Shown here in pieces: positions 21,480 through 33,598 of a DNA stretch of 64,000 nt (position 1 is the first letter of the stretch; each line of letters begins with the position of its first letter). The stretch comes from Labia minor (Eukaryota > Arthropoda > Insecta > Dermaptera > Spongiphoridae), in assembly GCA_963082975.1 (NCBI GenBank), contig OY720345.1:34294611-34358610 (forward strand). The letters are read 5' to 3'. A program made the position numbers and the translations under genes. A model generated the notes under the pieces. The model was not told the DNA's origin, searched no databases, and worked only from the letters and a program-made list of their open reading frames with translations.

Positions 21480-22181
21480 AAATAAATAAAAAGTAAATTG
21501 AGAGATAGATCAACGATTTGACACATAAATTATACAAATGAAAAAAAAGTAATTCAAAAATATTATAAATAGTTTAATTCTTCATTCTTTTACTCTGTTT
21601 TATGCAATAAAAGAGATATCATTTATTATTACATGTAGATATATTAAATCCTCCTGCTTTTCTAATTATAAATAAATAAATAATCAAAGGATTTCTTTTA
21701 CATCATTTGTTGAATTATTTCCAATAAATTCAATTGAATATTTTTCCAATTTTATTCAATTTTTTCCTACATTTTTTTTCCAATTTCCGAATATATATTA
21801 AACAGGTTTTTTTTATTTTTTTTTTATTTTAAGCAATTTAAAATGTTCTCAATAAATAAATGAATATTAGATGAATTCAAATTACTCTCCTATATGAATA
21901 CTTGATCCTGTTTGAATAGGCATTTGCGAATGGATCAACGAACGTTATAAATGTGATACAAACGTGACTAAACCATATCAAACTAATTAAGTAAATTTAT
22001 TGAATTTATTTTTCATTTATGCTATTTTTACTTTATTATATAATAAATATCAATAAATAATTGATCAAATATCAATTGAAAGGAAATTTCTAATTCAGGA
22101 ATAAAATCATTTTACTTTTCTTGTTGAAAATATTCTTACAATTAGATTAGAATTTAATTTGTCAAAAATTTCCCCTAATTT
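21480..22181. other. A+T-rich spacer
   Basis: No element end or gene recognised. Confidence 0.5.
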
Positions 22182-23064
22182 TTACCGACCGACGATAGTA
22201 AGGGAGGTATTGTTTTCACACCAAATTTCACATGTGGAGATTTTTACATATCTCCACGAATCATGCATTTTCTTAACAGAAAAAAGTATTTTTAGCATGA
22301 TGTCTGCCCGTCCGTCCGTCTGTCCTTCTGTCCGTCCGTCCGTATAGATGTGTACTGCCTGAACGGCTCAACCGATTTTGATGAAATTTGGTATATTTAC
22401 TTAATGTATCAGTATGATGAATTGAACAACTTTTGGTATAAATCCGGAAACCGGAAGTGGTAGTATTAGCGATCGAGGATAGGAAGGGAAGGGTTATTTT
22501 CACACCAAATTTCACATGAGGAGATTTTTTACATATCAGCACGAATCATGCACTTTGTATTGGTTTTATCCTCGAGAAAATCATCTTTATTAGTTTTTTC
22601 TCAATTTAAAATTATATGACGTCATTCAGTCATTCATGACGTCACAGCCTGGTCTTACATATGAAGACCTTAGGGCTAAACAATGGTAAGCCACAAAATC
22701 AAAATGTTGAGATATTGCAGTTTAAAGTTTAGAGAAAAGATATAAAACATTGGGTTTACTGCATATATTTCAAATTTGCTCAGTATGTAATATCAGAAAA
22801 GGGAAAAAGTCAGCAACTATTATTTCTTAGATATATAATTAAGAATTAAACAATTTTCTGCAAAAGTGGCTTACCACTGTATTGCTCTAAGGTCTTCATA
22901 TATATTATAAATAAAATAAAATTAAAAATATTTATGTTATATCCATATCTGTTTGTTATTTCATTAATAGATATATTAAAATTATTTGAAATTGTTTCTG
23001 TAGCTGGAAATTAATTTACTTCAAACTGTCGGTCGATTCGGACCTGGCCACAGGTCAACTTATT
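22182..23064 (+). mobile_element. P-family element, copy 3, with nested MITE
   Basis: Standard P termini (TTACCGACCGACG and GACCTGGCCACAGGTC plus AACTTATT) enclose a GTCY microsatellite at about 22306-22345. A 235-bp MITE interrupts it at 22663-22897. Without the insert its length (about 645 bp) matches the other full copies. Confidence 0.82.
22663..22897. mobile_element. 235-bp MITE with 32-bp inverted ends
   Basis: Inverted ends begin GAAGACCTTAG and reach TGGTAAGCCAC, matching at 28 of 32 positions. Comparison with uninterrupted P copies (acatatatatt) shows that ATAT, or TA units, is duplicated at the insertion. There is no coding capacity. The superfamily is uncertain. Confidence 0.75.
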
Positions 23065-23524
23065 CAAATTAAAATTACTTTTCTCAATTTCTGTTTTTAT
23101 ACAGAGATAGGAATATGATCGTTTTTGCTATTATATTTAAGAATTTATTCAATGTTTTCAATCGATTTAACTTGAGTTTTGTGGGACATATACCATCCAT
23201 AAACTTTATCTTTAATGTTTCCTATAAAAGTGCCTACTATTGCCGTAAAATTGTAAGTATATAGGAATACATCCCCATAAAATGTCCTTTCTAACACATT
23301 AACCTATTTGTTTATATATTTTAATATTAATAATTAAATAAAAATTACTAATTAATTTCTTAAATAATTTGTTGATATTAATACTATTTATAGAAAACTG
23401 AAACAGTTTGAAAAGTATTTAAAATTTTCCCCTCAAACTTGTTTGTAACTTTTTACCTTTTTAATTCGTAAAAATATTGAATTGTTTAATATTTTTTATT
23501 AAAAAAATTATTATTATTTTTATT

Positions 23525-24365
23525 ATTAAATAGAGAATTTAAAAAATGTAGAAAAATGTAGATACTTAGGCTTTGAAATCACGAAAGATAATAATATTCG
23601 AAAATAATTTAAATGGAGATTGTGCAATCGGATAACGCCTGTTATCATACAGTAAATGGGCTTATTTCATTAAAATTACTATTACTATTCAAGTAAATTC
23701 GTAGATTTGGATAATATTTTACTAGTGAGTCCTTTTGCAATTCCAAAAATACTTTTCTTATGAAATTTTTTTGGGCCTCTTCTAGTTTACGAAATAAAAA
23801 TTATTAAAATTTGCATATAAATCCATAGATATTCTATTTAACTAGCATGTTTTATCCGTTTGACTAGAGGTTTTCGGTTAATATAAGTTCGGTTTGGATT
23901 TATGGAAATTAAAAAATTTCAAACCAGACTTATAAAAACCGAAAATTAGTGAATAAGTGAATAATTAGTGAATTAGTCAATAAAACATTACTTAATGGCA
24001 CATTTCGACGCTTGGAAGACAAAAGACGCGGTGGTTGGACATTGTAGGAAAGGACGTAAGAGAAATGAGAGAAAATAGTAGTTGGAGAGGTGTATAGTAA
24101 CACTTGCAGGTATGTGGTTGTTGCTGCCAAAAACTTTCGAATTTTAGATCTATAGAGATAAAAAAAGAATGGTGACAAATATATTTGTGACAGACCGATT
24201 GGTTTCCCAATGTCCGGTTGGAAGACCAAGGATGCGGCGAACTGACAATGTAGGGAGGGTCTTGAGAGAGATGGGAGAGGGTAGGAATTGGATGGTTATG
24301 GCTCAGGATAGGGACACTTGGAGAAATGTGTTTGCTACGGCCAAGAACTTTCGAGTTTCGTAGTG
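23525..24365 (+). pseudogene. LINE C-terminal remnants, two overlapping tails
   Basis: RT thumb remnant at 23540-23690 (KC-YLGFEITKDNNI in broken frame), then an unrelated A+T insertion at about 23700-23985. Two copies of the 3' region follow in tandem: 23990-24160 (a decayed RLEDKRRGGW-type stretch) and 24165-24363 (QCPVGRPRMRRTDNVGR, then MAQDRDTWRNVF and AKNFR). The second ends in (ATAG)n at 24372-24390, the tail type also seen at 9131. Confidence 0.65.
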
Positions 24366-24399
24366 TGACAGAAATAGATAGATAGATATTATTATCTAA

Positions 24400-25325
24400 A
24401 GTTGTATATATTACCTTTAAAAATTATATTGTTAAAGTATTATTATAATTAATTTAAATTTATTTTTATTTATTTATTACATACTAACTTACATGTTTAT
24501 ATATATATATATATATAGATATATTAAATTTTAGGAGTAGTAGTAGTATTGAATCTAAATAATTGATTCGTAAATCGGATATAAAATTATTATTTTATAA
24601 TTTTAAACTTTTCATATGCTATGTAAATTAAAATTAAAATTAAACAAATAAAACTTATTAAGTAGGATTTTTAATTAAAACATTAGCTGAACTTTCAAGT
24701 TGATCGATATATGTATTTGCTTTATATGAATTTCTGTAATATATCATTACCACAAACTTTCTTCATAACTGCTTGAATGATGTAAAGAGCTAAATGCGCA
24801 TAAAACAAATACGTATCAATCAATTTGATATAGAATATTAATTAAAATTGTTCTTAAATTTTATATTTTCAAGTTAAATTTTAATCTATTTTACATAAGC
24901 CATTCAATATTGATTCATAAATTAAAATAAGAATATTGGTTTGATATATGATATGCAAACATTAATAATACCAGCGAAAATTTAAACACGAACAAAATAA
25001 CAAATAAAAAGGAACATAACAATTTATTCAAAGTTTGGCAAATATTTTGGAACTTGAGTTTAAAACATTATTTGTTGTCCAGTTGTTTATTTTTATATAT
25101 GCAATTTATAAATAGTTAAATGAAAAAAAAGATTCAATTGATTGATAATAAGAATAAAATGTATAAATATTTAAATGATATAAAAAAATAAAAAAAATCT
25201 AGTCATAACATTTCTCTTTATAATTTTGTAATTAGATTAAAAATTTATTATATATGTATGTATAATTTAATATGAAAATATTTTCTTCAATAGTATAAAT
25301 AAAAACATATTGTATATATAAATAA
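24400..25325. other. A+T-rich spacer
   Basis: A+T-rich with a short (TA)n at about 24500-24518. Nothing further recognised. Confidence 0.5.
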
Positions 25326-25327
25326 AT

Positions 25328-25905
25328 CTGGAGTGTCTCCACTCGACTATCTGGCAAATTTGAATAAGATTAATTAACACATATTATTATTATTATATTT
25401 AAATTAAATTTAATTAATTAAATTATAGATTAAAATTAATAAATAATATTTATTAAACCAGGCAAGTTTGTCTCTTTGTTGATGGCACCTCGTTACGTGC
25501 TGGCGCGTGATTGGCAGTCAACGTATTAAAAAATTTACTTTCAGCCATTCAATCAACTTGAATTTCTATATATAGTAGTTTTATACAATTTTTAATCATG
25601 TGAAAAACCTTCATACATATATCTTTAAATTTACGGTCAGTTTAGAGGAAAAAAAATTAAAACGGTAGGTAATGACCCATTTCCGGATGAGCTAGATTTC
25701 TCAAAAGTTGATAGAAAACTACGATTTTTGAATAATGCCCGTATACCAAATTTCATTATTCTAACTCGAACCGTTTTTGCGTAATCTTGTCTACATACAC
25801 ACACATACACAGATAAACAGACATTTTTCTCAACCTTAGTAACAATACCTCCCTTACTATCGTCGGTCGGTAAAAATGACTCAGGGACCTTCAAAACGTG
25901 ACACT
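25328..25905 (-). mobile_element. Q-family element containing a P-family tip
   Basis: The 3' end (ctggagtgtctccactcg, then ACTATCTGGC) is complete on the minus strand, and the body matches 12511-13114. The 5' end is lost. Within the body at 25841-25874 lies a 34-bp tip of a P element (aacaatacctccc to ggtcggtaa), with no rest of P. Confidence 0.7.
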
Positions 25906-26095
25906 AAAATAAATGCTTCAAATTTAGTATTCGGTAAAAATGACGCTAGAAGGGTTCGAATACAACCAGAAGTAGCACTATGGCCTTCGTAAGTATGACA
26001 TAGATATATACCAACTTTGGTCTCAATCCGTTCAGCGGGATGGAAACATATAGCGAACAAAAAACAAACACAAACAAAAAACATTTTTATATAGA
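25906..26095 (-). mobile_element. Helitron-like 5' end fragment
   Basis: On the minus strand, a host A is followed by TCTATATAAAAATGTTTTTT, then a run rich in GTTTGT and a body segment with ccgctgaacggattgagacc. That phrase (predicted effector-free repeat body) recurs across invertebrate Helitrons. It is joined directly to the Q fragment. Confidence 0.5.
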
Positions 26096-26884
26096 TATTA
26101 TGTTAAAACAAAAGGGTAGCGCATTTCAAAAAATACTAACCACTAATTAAACTAAAAGCACATAATAAACTTATGAATAAATAAAGATAGAATAAATATT
26201 AGGAAATATATATATATAATATTAAAAAATATAAAAATTCGATTTACTGTTGGCTCTATATTATTTTCTAATTTATAAGCTCTTTAAAATTTACTTCTTC
26301 AAAATATTAAATAAAAAACATTTTATTTCTAAATTGTATTCATTATTTTAAATAACTTTTATCATTTAACATTTGATTGTAATATATTATTATTTAATCC
26401 ATTTAATTATAATCAAGTGTCATAATTCAAACGAATTTTACAGATAATATAATTTCAAATAACAACGATTAATTTGACCATCCAGCTTTAATTATTATTC
26501 TATTGATTCATAGAATTTTATATTTATTAAAATATAACTCTGTTATATAAATGATGTTTGAATTTCACACACACACAACTGTTCTACCATACTTCTGAAC
26601 ATACCTATATAGATTCTATAAATTAAACCTAGTATACACTCTCATTTTGTTATTATTTCCATTTATTTTGTATTTCTATAACATATTCGTTTGTTTTAGT
26701 ATAATAAAATATATTCTATTCATGTTTAGGAATGACAGAAGAGATTTTCTATTATCGGAATGAAATGAAATTATTTTTTTATCCCAATCCTTTTTCCCAA
26801 CTCTCTAAATTAATTACTTTTATTAATTCATATATCAATTATTTCAAAATTTTGTAAGAAGAATTTTATTAATTAATTTGTTTT

Positions 26885-27186
26885 TTACCGACCGACGATG
26901 GGAAGGGAAAAATTGTTTTCATACCAAATTTCACATATGAAGATTTTTACATATTTCCACAAGTCATGAATTTTGTTAACAGAAAAAGTATTTTTGCATG
27001 ATGTCTGTCCGTCTGTCTGTCCGTCCGTCCATCTGTCTATTGTGCGTCTGTATAGACGTATATAGTTTGAACGGCTCAACGGATTTTGAAAAAATTTGGT
27101 ATATTTATTAGTAACAGGAATTCATAAACTTTTGGCCTATATCGCGAAACCGGAAGTGGTAGTATTAATTTTATATTCATTGTCGG
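26885..27186 (+). mobile_element. P-family element, 3'-truncated and diverged
   Basis: It starts TTACCGACCGACGATGGG, has the GTCY microsatellite at about 27003-27030 and the cggctcaacggattttga segment, and stops at ccggaagtggtagtatta. The 3' hairpin is absent. It differs from the main group at many positions, so it is older. Confidence 0.7.
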
Positions 27187-27330
27187 TAAATATTTCACTT
27201 AAAATATAGTAGTAATAAATAATTGATTAATTAAACTAAAAATAAAAACCAAGATAATATAATTCAGTCATTTTAATTCAAGTCTTAAAAATATTTTTTT
27301 TTGATACTTTATATATATATGTACATATAT

Positions 27331-27629
27331 ATATCTATATATGTAAAAGGCAATGTCTGTCTGTCTGTGGTGTCTTGCCTAAACTCAAAAACTACCCGTC
27401 CGATTGCGATGAAACTTCCAAGGATTGTTGTGGGCATCCCAGGGAAGGTTTTAGTGTAGTTAAATCCAAAATTAATTTAATATTTTGGTAAAAGTCTATT
27501 CATGGTTACCAAGGTTACATTGAAAAATTTACAATAAATAAATAAAAATAATTGGAAATCTTTTCAAATTTATTTACATGTTTAAATGTATATTTAATAA
27601 ATTTATTTGTTGATTCTTAATAATAATAA
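27331..27629 (+). mobile_element. Helitron 5' end fragment
   Basis: After a host A it begins TCTATATATGTAAAAGGCAA, then a (TGTC)n run and ctcaaaaactacccgtccga, gatgaaactt. This is a typical invertebrate Helitron 5' region. Its 3' part is not visible before another Helitron (27630) begins in the opposite orientation. Confidence 0.6.
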
Positions 27630-27839
27630 CTAGCTGCTCCGAGCGCCTTCGGCGCTCTTCACACCTAGACGGGGGCTCCGCCCCCTGTACCCCCGAGTGA
27701 TACATAGTACTTGGTTGAATGTCTGTATGTAAAAGGTTTTCATCCATTTTGTTTCAATCAGTATAAGTAGATAAGACATGTATTTGTTTTCTTGTAAAAT
27801 ATATTTTAATTTAATCAGTAAATTAATTATATATTATTA

Positions 27840-28300
27840 TTGTATTTATCTAACTCTGTGTCTCTACAGTTTTCGAAAGTTCTTAGCCGCAGCATCCATA
27901 TTTCTCTAAGCGTCTCTATCCTGAGTTACAATCAAATCTTACCCTGTCCCATCTCTCCCATGTCCCTTCATTCATTGTCCACCCACCTTGGTCCTTGGTC
28001 TTCCACCGGATGTTTCTCCCAATTTCTAGTTTCTCCAATTCCAACCACGTCCCCTTCCTATCCCTACCTTCTTGATTTTATAACCTTAACTATATCTAGA
28101 CATTATTTCTCGTTATGCCATCTCCGCCATCCCCCTGATCCTCTTTGATGAGATAAGCCCCTTTACTGCATAATAACAGGCGTTACTCAATTACAACGTC
28201 GATTTAAATTCTTATCCTTCGTGATTAGAGATCTTAAGTATTTAAATATTTATACTTTTTCAAATTCTACATTTTGTATGTTAATTGTATGTAAGTCGTA
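27840..28300 (-). pseudogene. LINE fragment captured inside Helitron F
   Basis: The minus strand matches the LINE C-terminal region at 18060-18640 (ccggtggaagaccaagg, caggataga-acgcttag, cggctaagaactttcg) and the RT thumb region before it. It is broken in frame. The same fragment sits at the same place in Helitron E (39330-40080), so the capture came before the Helitron's spread. Confidence 0.7.
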
Positions 28301-30371
28301 TCCGTATCATAATTCTTGAATTTTATTGTTTAATTACATTTCGGTTGATTTTCCGCAATTTCTCTAATCATATGTCTCCTCTTCCAGTCCAATTCATTTA
28401 CCTATCAATGTTGCATAAGGAATTTAAATTTCTTAATTTGGCTAGAACACTCCATTTTTTAAAATTTTAAATAGAGGGAGAGAGAGAGAGGTTCTAATTA
28501 TATATATATATTTCTGTTTCTATGACAGCAAAAAAAAGTAAACAAATTACATATAGTACCGGGACCCCGAGCCTCGGCTCGTTAATTAAGTTAAAAACAA
28601 ATAATTCATTATTATTGGGTTTGGCTGGTAATATTAATACTTGGGACACCGAGCTCCCGCTCGACCCTTTAAAAAATATTGATATACAATTCTTTAATTA
28701 TTTATTAAAATTATTAAATGCTGCATCATTGCATCAATCTGATTAAAATGAATAGAACTTGTGGTCCTCAATAATACATAAATATGTATTATTATGTTTC
28801 TAAGTGCATAAATATTTTTTTTTTATTGGAAGAATGATAAATATATATCGTAATTTATAATTATAAAATATTATTAAAATATATATTTTTAATTTTATTT
28901 CGAAATTAAATAAAAAATTTTAAAATATTTTAAATATAAAAAAAATATTAATACAATATCCTTTAAAAAAAGGCGGGAGTCAAATTTCAATATGGATGAC
29001 ATAGTGACGTCACATTTTTACATTTAAATTAAAAAAAAAAAACTAATCAAGATGAATTTTTCAAGAGATATGATCAATAAAACTTAATTTTTCTTTATAA
29101 ATACTATCTCTGGTGTGAATTTCAAAAAAATCGTTAGGGCGGTTTTTGAGAACCCATGTACAAACAAACAATTTTAGCTAGCATACCGGGACCCCGAGCC
29201 TCGGCTCGGTACTTAAGTTAAAAAAAAATGATTCATTATTATTGGGTTTGGCTGATAATATTAATACCGGGACCCCGAGCCTCGGCTCGGTACTTAAGTT
29301 AAAAAAAATGATTCATTATTATTGAATTTGGCTGGTAATATTAATACCTGGGACACCGAGCTATTGCTCGACCCTTTAAAAAATATTGATATACAATTTT
29401 TTAATAAAATCTCATATCAAAAAAGAAAATTTATTAAAAATTAAAAATAAAAAAATATAAACATCTCCTTTTTATTATTTATCTAAAAATTCATATTTTA
29501 ATTTTTATATAACCTACAAATCATTTTTTTTCTTAAAATATAGTTGTAATAAATAATTTTAACAAAAACAAAAAATAATATAATTTAGTCATTTTAATTG
29601 ACATTTTGAAAATATTTTATTATTCATAAAAAATTTAAAATAATATATTCTGTTTTTTTATTTTAGACAATGATAAAATTGGATTTCTTAAAATGACCCA
29701 TTAAAAATTTGTTTCCTAAAATGTTTCAAATAAATTAAAATAAATTGATTTTCATTTCAATATATAAAAACCTTTTCAAATTTACTTGATCAAATAAAAT
29801 AATTGATCCTATATTATATATACATCGAACACCGAGCTATCGCTCGACCCTTTCATAAATAAATAACAAAATTGTATCAAATACCATTTATTATTCAATA
29901 TTATTACAATCATTCACACCAATATTAATATTAGATCATTACATCAATCTAATTAAAATTAATATAACTTAAATATAATTTTTTTTTTTTTTTTTTTTTA
30001 TTTATAGTGTGTTAGGGGAAAGCTAATCTTAAACAATTTTTAAAAAGTTTAATGTATGGATATGTGTGTTCATGCAATAAAAACAGATATCGGTATAACA
30101 AATATTTTTAATTTTATTTAATATTTATAATATAAATAATAAGATATAAGAAGCGGTGGCTTGATTGAATAAATGTGTTAAAATTTAAACAAATTCAAAT
30201 ATTCTTTTATATACAATTGTAATAATAAATAATAATGATTTGATAAAGGATATAACTTTAATTTGGGCGCCAAGATAATAAGGGTTGATAAAAATATTTG
30301 TATATTGTTAACGGGTTTAATAGAAAGAAAGAAAACAAAAATAAAGATAAATTTACCAAATATTTCAGAAC

Positions 30372-30620
30372 ATGGAACATATAAACATAAATTTAAGGAT
30401 TGAGTACCATGCCCTATCTCATCAGCTCAATGGTTTCACAACGACTCCAACGACTGTCTATCATAGCGAGCCAAGGGCTGCTAAGATCTTTAGGGGAATC
30501 CCTTTTAGTTTGCGCGGGCTCCATCTGAGCAGCACCTCCTGGGAGCCAATTCCAGTGGATGAGTTCACCAGGTTTAAATATAATTACAAATAAAATAAAT
30601 GGTCCGCCCGTTACACACAC
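30372..30620. other. Compositionally distinct block within the G cluster
   Basis: The block ctatctcatcagctcaat to gtccgcccgttacacac is clearly richer in G+C than its surroundings and open in more than one frame (73 codons on +, 68 on -). I recognise no protein. It may be captured host sequence or part of a longer G element. Confidence 0.35.
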
Positions 30621-31037
30621 ATATTATATACAATTTAATATTATTTTATATATATTTATATTATTGAATATATGTGTTAAAATTTAAACAAATTCAATTT
30701 TAAGAATATATATATATATATATATTAAAGAAAGAAATTGTTTTTAAAATATCCTAAATAATATGTAACAATTTTCAAGATAGAAATTTATTACAATATT
30801 ACTATTATTAAATGTTGCATCATTGCATCAATCTGATTAAAATGAATGGAACTTCGGGTACTCAATAATAATAAATAAATAATATTAATAAATATTAAAT
30901 GATATTTTAGTGAAGAAATATTAAAAATTATAAAACTATCTAAAACTTAATTAATAAAATAAAATAAAAGAACAATGAATAAATAAATATAAAATAGTAA
31001 TTTATTAAAAAATAATAGATTAAAAAAAAAAAAAAAA

Positions 31038-31110
31038 CTATTTTCCGCCGGTTTCGATCCTGCGAAGTTGAATCGTCAGACAGTCGCTCTACCCAATAGA
31101 CTAATAATAC
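31038..31110 (-). pseudogene. tRNA-like pseudogene
   Basis: The minus strand reads TTAGTCTATTGGGTAGAGC, an A-box and D-arm match, and later GCAGGATCGAAACCGGC, a T arm with a B box (GATCGAAACC) and one stem mismatch. The 5' acceptor strand does not pair with the 3' strand, and the anticodon arm does not fold clearly. It is therefore a decayed tRNA or SINE head, not a working gene. It lies within the G cluster. Confidence 0.5.
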
Positions 31111-31739
31111 TTAGATGGTGAAAACGACATTTTTTACTTTCTTAGCAAGACGTATATGTTTTTTGTTTTTGTTTTTGTTTTTTTTTTGAGAGAGATTAAT
31201 AAATATCTATATATATTTTATTAAAAATAAATATTTTTAATTTTATTTCGAAATTAAATAATAAATTTTAAAATATTTTAAATAAAAAAAAATATTAATA
31301 CAATTTCAGTTAAAAAATAAAAATGGATGCCAATTTTGACGTTTTCCATATATAATTTTTAATTAAGAAATTAATAATGAAAATGTATTTTTCAAGAGAT
31401 GTGATCAATAAAACTCAATTTTTCTTTATAGATACTATATCTAGTGTAAATTTGAAAAAAATCGTTAGAGCGGTTTTTGAGAACCAATGGCTATATATAT
31501 ATACAATTTTAGCTAGCATAATAAGATAAGATACAAACACTCTCCTTTATATATATTTCTGGAAAATGGAACACCCGGAGCTCAGCTCAGGAGTTACCTA
31601 AGATTCTAATTTCTTTTTTATTTTTCATCTCATTTGAGGTACCCTTCACCTCAGAAAAATTTGGTTACCTTACTCCTTGTAGTTTAGGCTCTGGAGTTTT
31701 TTGCGTACAGACGGACACTAACGTATTAAATATATAGAT

Positions 31740-32225
31740 TCCAATTACTTTCTTCAAATTTTTTTTATTTAAAAGCATATTCAGCATTGAAATTGCCATT
31801 AAATATGCAGATAATTGGAACTCCAACATGTAATATTAGCAAATATTCTGGGATGGGAAAAATACAAAGATCATGATATCATGTCCTATTAAATATTTTG
31901 AATTTTATTTATCAGTCTAATATAATGAAAATAAATTAATACTAAGATCATGTCATGTCCTATTAAAAAAATAAATATTGAATTTTATTTTGAATCATAC
32001 AATGGTAATGAAATAATGTAGGTAGACTTGTGAGACAAACATTAAGAATCTCTATAATAAGAGAAAATATACTTATTCCGAAAACTGTTAATTAAAATGT
32101 AATAACTATTAACAATTAATAAAGTATTATTAGTATTATTATTATTATTTTTACGTATTAAACGGTATTTTATTATTATTATTATTATTTGTAATATTAA
32201 TTCCAATAAAAATAAATAAAAAAAA
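31740..32225. other. A+T-rich spacer
   Basis: A short direct repeat of the segment aagatcatg-atcatgtcctatt occurs at about 31868 and 31943. Otherwise simple A+T with (TTA)n and (AAT)n runs. Confidence 0.4.
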
Positions 32226-32664
32226 TCTCGCAAATTTGAATTGGATTAAATAACATATATTGATTTAAATTAAATTAAATTAATTCAATTATAAATTAAA
32301 ATTAATAAATAATATTTATTAAACCAGCACATGTTTGGCTCTTTTTTGATGGCACCACGTCACGTGTTGGCGCGTGAGATTTGCAGTGTTCAAAAATTAA
32401 TTCTGGTACTTTCAGCGATTCAATCAAACTGAAATTCTATATATAGCAGTTTTATACAATTATTAATCATGTGAAAAATTATCAAACATATATCTTTATT
32501 TTTACGGTTAGTTTAGAGGAAAAAAAATGAAAACGTGGTAAGTAATGGTCCTCTTCCGAAAGAGCTACATTTCTCAAAAGTTGATAGCAAACTAAGAATT
32601 TTGAATAATGCCCATGTACCAAATTTCATCATTCTAACTCAAACCCTTTTTGCGTAATCTTGGC

Positions 32665-32716
<52 letters not shown>

Positions 32717-32833
32717 GACATTTTTCTCCACCTTAGTTCAAATGATTCAGGAACCTTCAAAACGTATAAAAACATCAAAATCTCAACATCGAAAATTTTC
32801 GTGATCGCAATACTATCTCTGGTGAGATAGTAA
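32226..32833 (-). mobile_element. Q-family element, nearly full length
   Basis: The 5' end is at 32833 (TTACTATCTCACCAGAGATA on the minus strand) and a long CA/GT microsatellite lies at about 32672-32712. The CACGCGCCAACACGTGA segment is present. The 3' end stops at GCGAGA, without the terminal hairpin. Confidence 0.75.
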
Positions 32834-32884
32834 TAAAAAACAAAAAAGTCCAATTAAAACTAAAATTTCAATTATATTCATTTA

Positions 32885-32977
32885 ATACATTATTATTATT
32901 ATTATTATTATTATTAAGTGTACGTATATATGTATACAGACACACATGCAAAAGCGAAGCTTTGCCGGGTCTGCTAG
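32885..32977 (+). mobile_element. Helitron 3' terminus
   Basis: The hairpin AAAGCGAAGCTTT is followed by GCCGGGTCTGCTAG and a host T, matching the Helitron 3' rule. A (TTA)n run precedes it. The matching 5' end was not identified. Confidence 0.6.
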
Positions 32978-33004
32978 TATATATATATATGTATATACGT
33001 AATG

Positions 33005-33064
33005 TTGTTAGAAATTAATTTATTTCAAATCGTCGGTCGGTTCTGTGCCTGGCAACAGCTCATT
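33005..33064 (+). mobile_element. P-family subgroup 2, 3' tip only
   Basis: gaaattaatttatttcaaat, then cgtcggtcggttctgtgcct and a decayed hairpin (ggcaacagctcat). The tgtgcctgg variant is shared with 41413-42216, defining an older subgroup. Confidence 0.6.
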
Positions 33065-33129
33065 TTTTTTATAAATCATTGATAAATAAGTATTTATTTT
33101 TTATCTTTTCCAACAATGACTAATTAGAA

Positions 33130-33400
33130 TGGTGGTATACCTAGATTCCGGTGTTGGAAAATAACTTTGCCTTTGATGTGTACTATAAGTGACCTTTAAG
33201 AGGAATGCAATCCGCCATGAGCAGCTGTTTTACTTTAGCTCAGCTTTCACGAGATCAGACTTTTCCTAGAGGCTTGAAAGGCTTCACCCTCACTCGTTCA
33301 CCTCTCTCCTCTATTCTTTCATTTCTCTACTAGCTTCACTAAAGTGCTCTGACAAGAGGAAAATACCCGAGAGAATGCTTAATCTAGATATCTTTTCCCT
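33130..33400. other. Unassigned less A+T-rich block
   Basis: It contains tgcaatccgccatgagcagc and a pyrimidine-rich run (cctctctcctctattctttc). It has no long open frame and no recognised similarity. Confidence 0.3.
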
Positions 33401-33598
33401 ATTGAGAAAAGTGGGCACGATTCGACATTTAATTTGAAGAAAGCATATAATTCTATGTTTAAAATTATAAACATTTAATTAAAAAAATAATAATAATAAA
33501 TAAAAATAAAAACAACATGGCTTAATAAAATCATTTTTGTTATAAATGAATGACAGAATAATTCTATAAAATGTGCTTGCCAGATCATCAGATTAGAT

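Larger units (their letters stand above)
28557..31520 (-). mobile_element. Cluster of G repeats with tandem hairpin units
   Basis: Left ends beginning TACCGGGACCCCGAGCC with a CCGAGCC-TC-GGCTCGG hairpin occur at 28557, 29185 and 29266. The last two form 81-bp tandem units. Right ends of the type acaattttagctagcata occur at 29168-29184 and 31503-31520. At least two G copies are therefore stacked inside Helitron F. The right part (gatcaataaaactcaattt to ggtttttgagaacc) is repeated at 29066-29160 and 31401-31485. A diverged copy lies at 61336-61975. The terminal hairpin suggests a rolling-circle relative, but the CTRR end is missing. Confidence 0.6.
27630..31737 (-). mobile_element. Helitron with captured LINE fragment, copy F (interrupted)
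   Basis: On the minus strand the 5' end TCTATATATTTAATACG lies at 31737 after a host A. The 3' end lies at 27630: hairpin GAGCGCCGAAGGCGCTC, then GGAGCAGCTAG and a host T. This fits the Helitron rules (5' TC, 3' hairpin about 11 nt before CTAG, insertion between A and T, no duplication). The body carries LINE sequence (27840-28300). About 3 kb of G repeats (28557-31520) interrupts it at tacat/ac. No Rep/helicase frame is present. Confidence 0.8.

Noticed and set aside
22273-22542. Minus-strand frame of 89 codons with RTDRRTDGRTG repeats
   Set aside because: This is translation of the GTCY microsatellite of a P element; the same artefact appears at 26885, 38452 and 43283.
23868-23946. Inverted tttcggtt / aaccgaaa motifs as a separate MITE
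   Set aside because: The arms are short and interrupted, and no target duplication was found.
31038-31110. Functional tRNA gene
   Set aside because: The T arm and boxes are recognisable, but the acceptor stem does not pair and no valid anticodon arm forms; recorded as a pseudogene instead.
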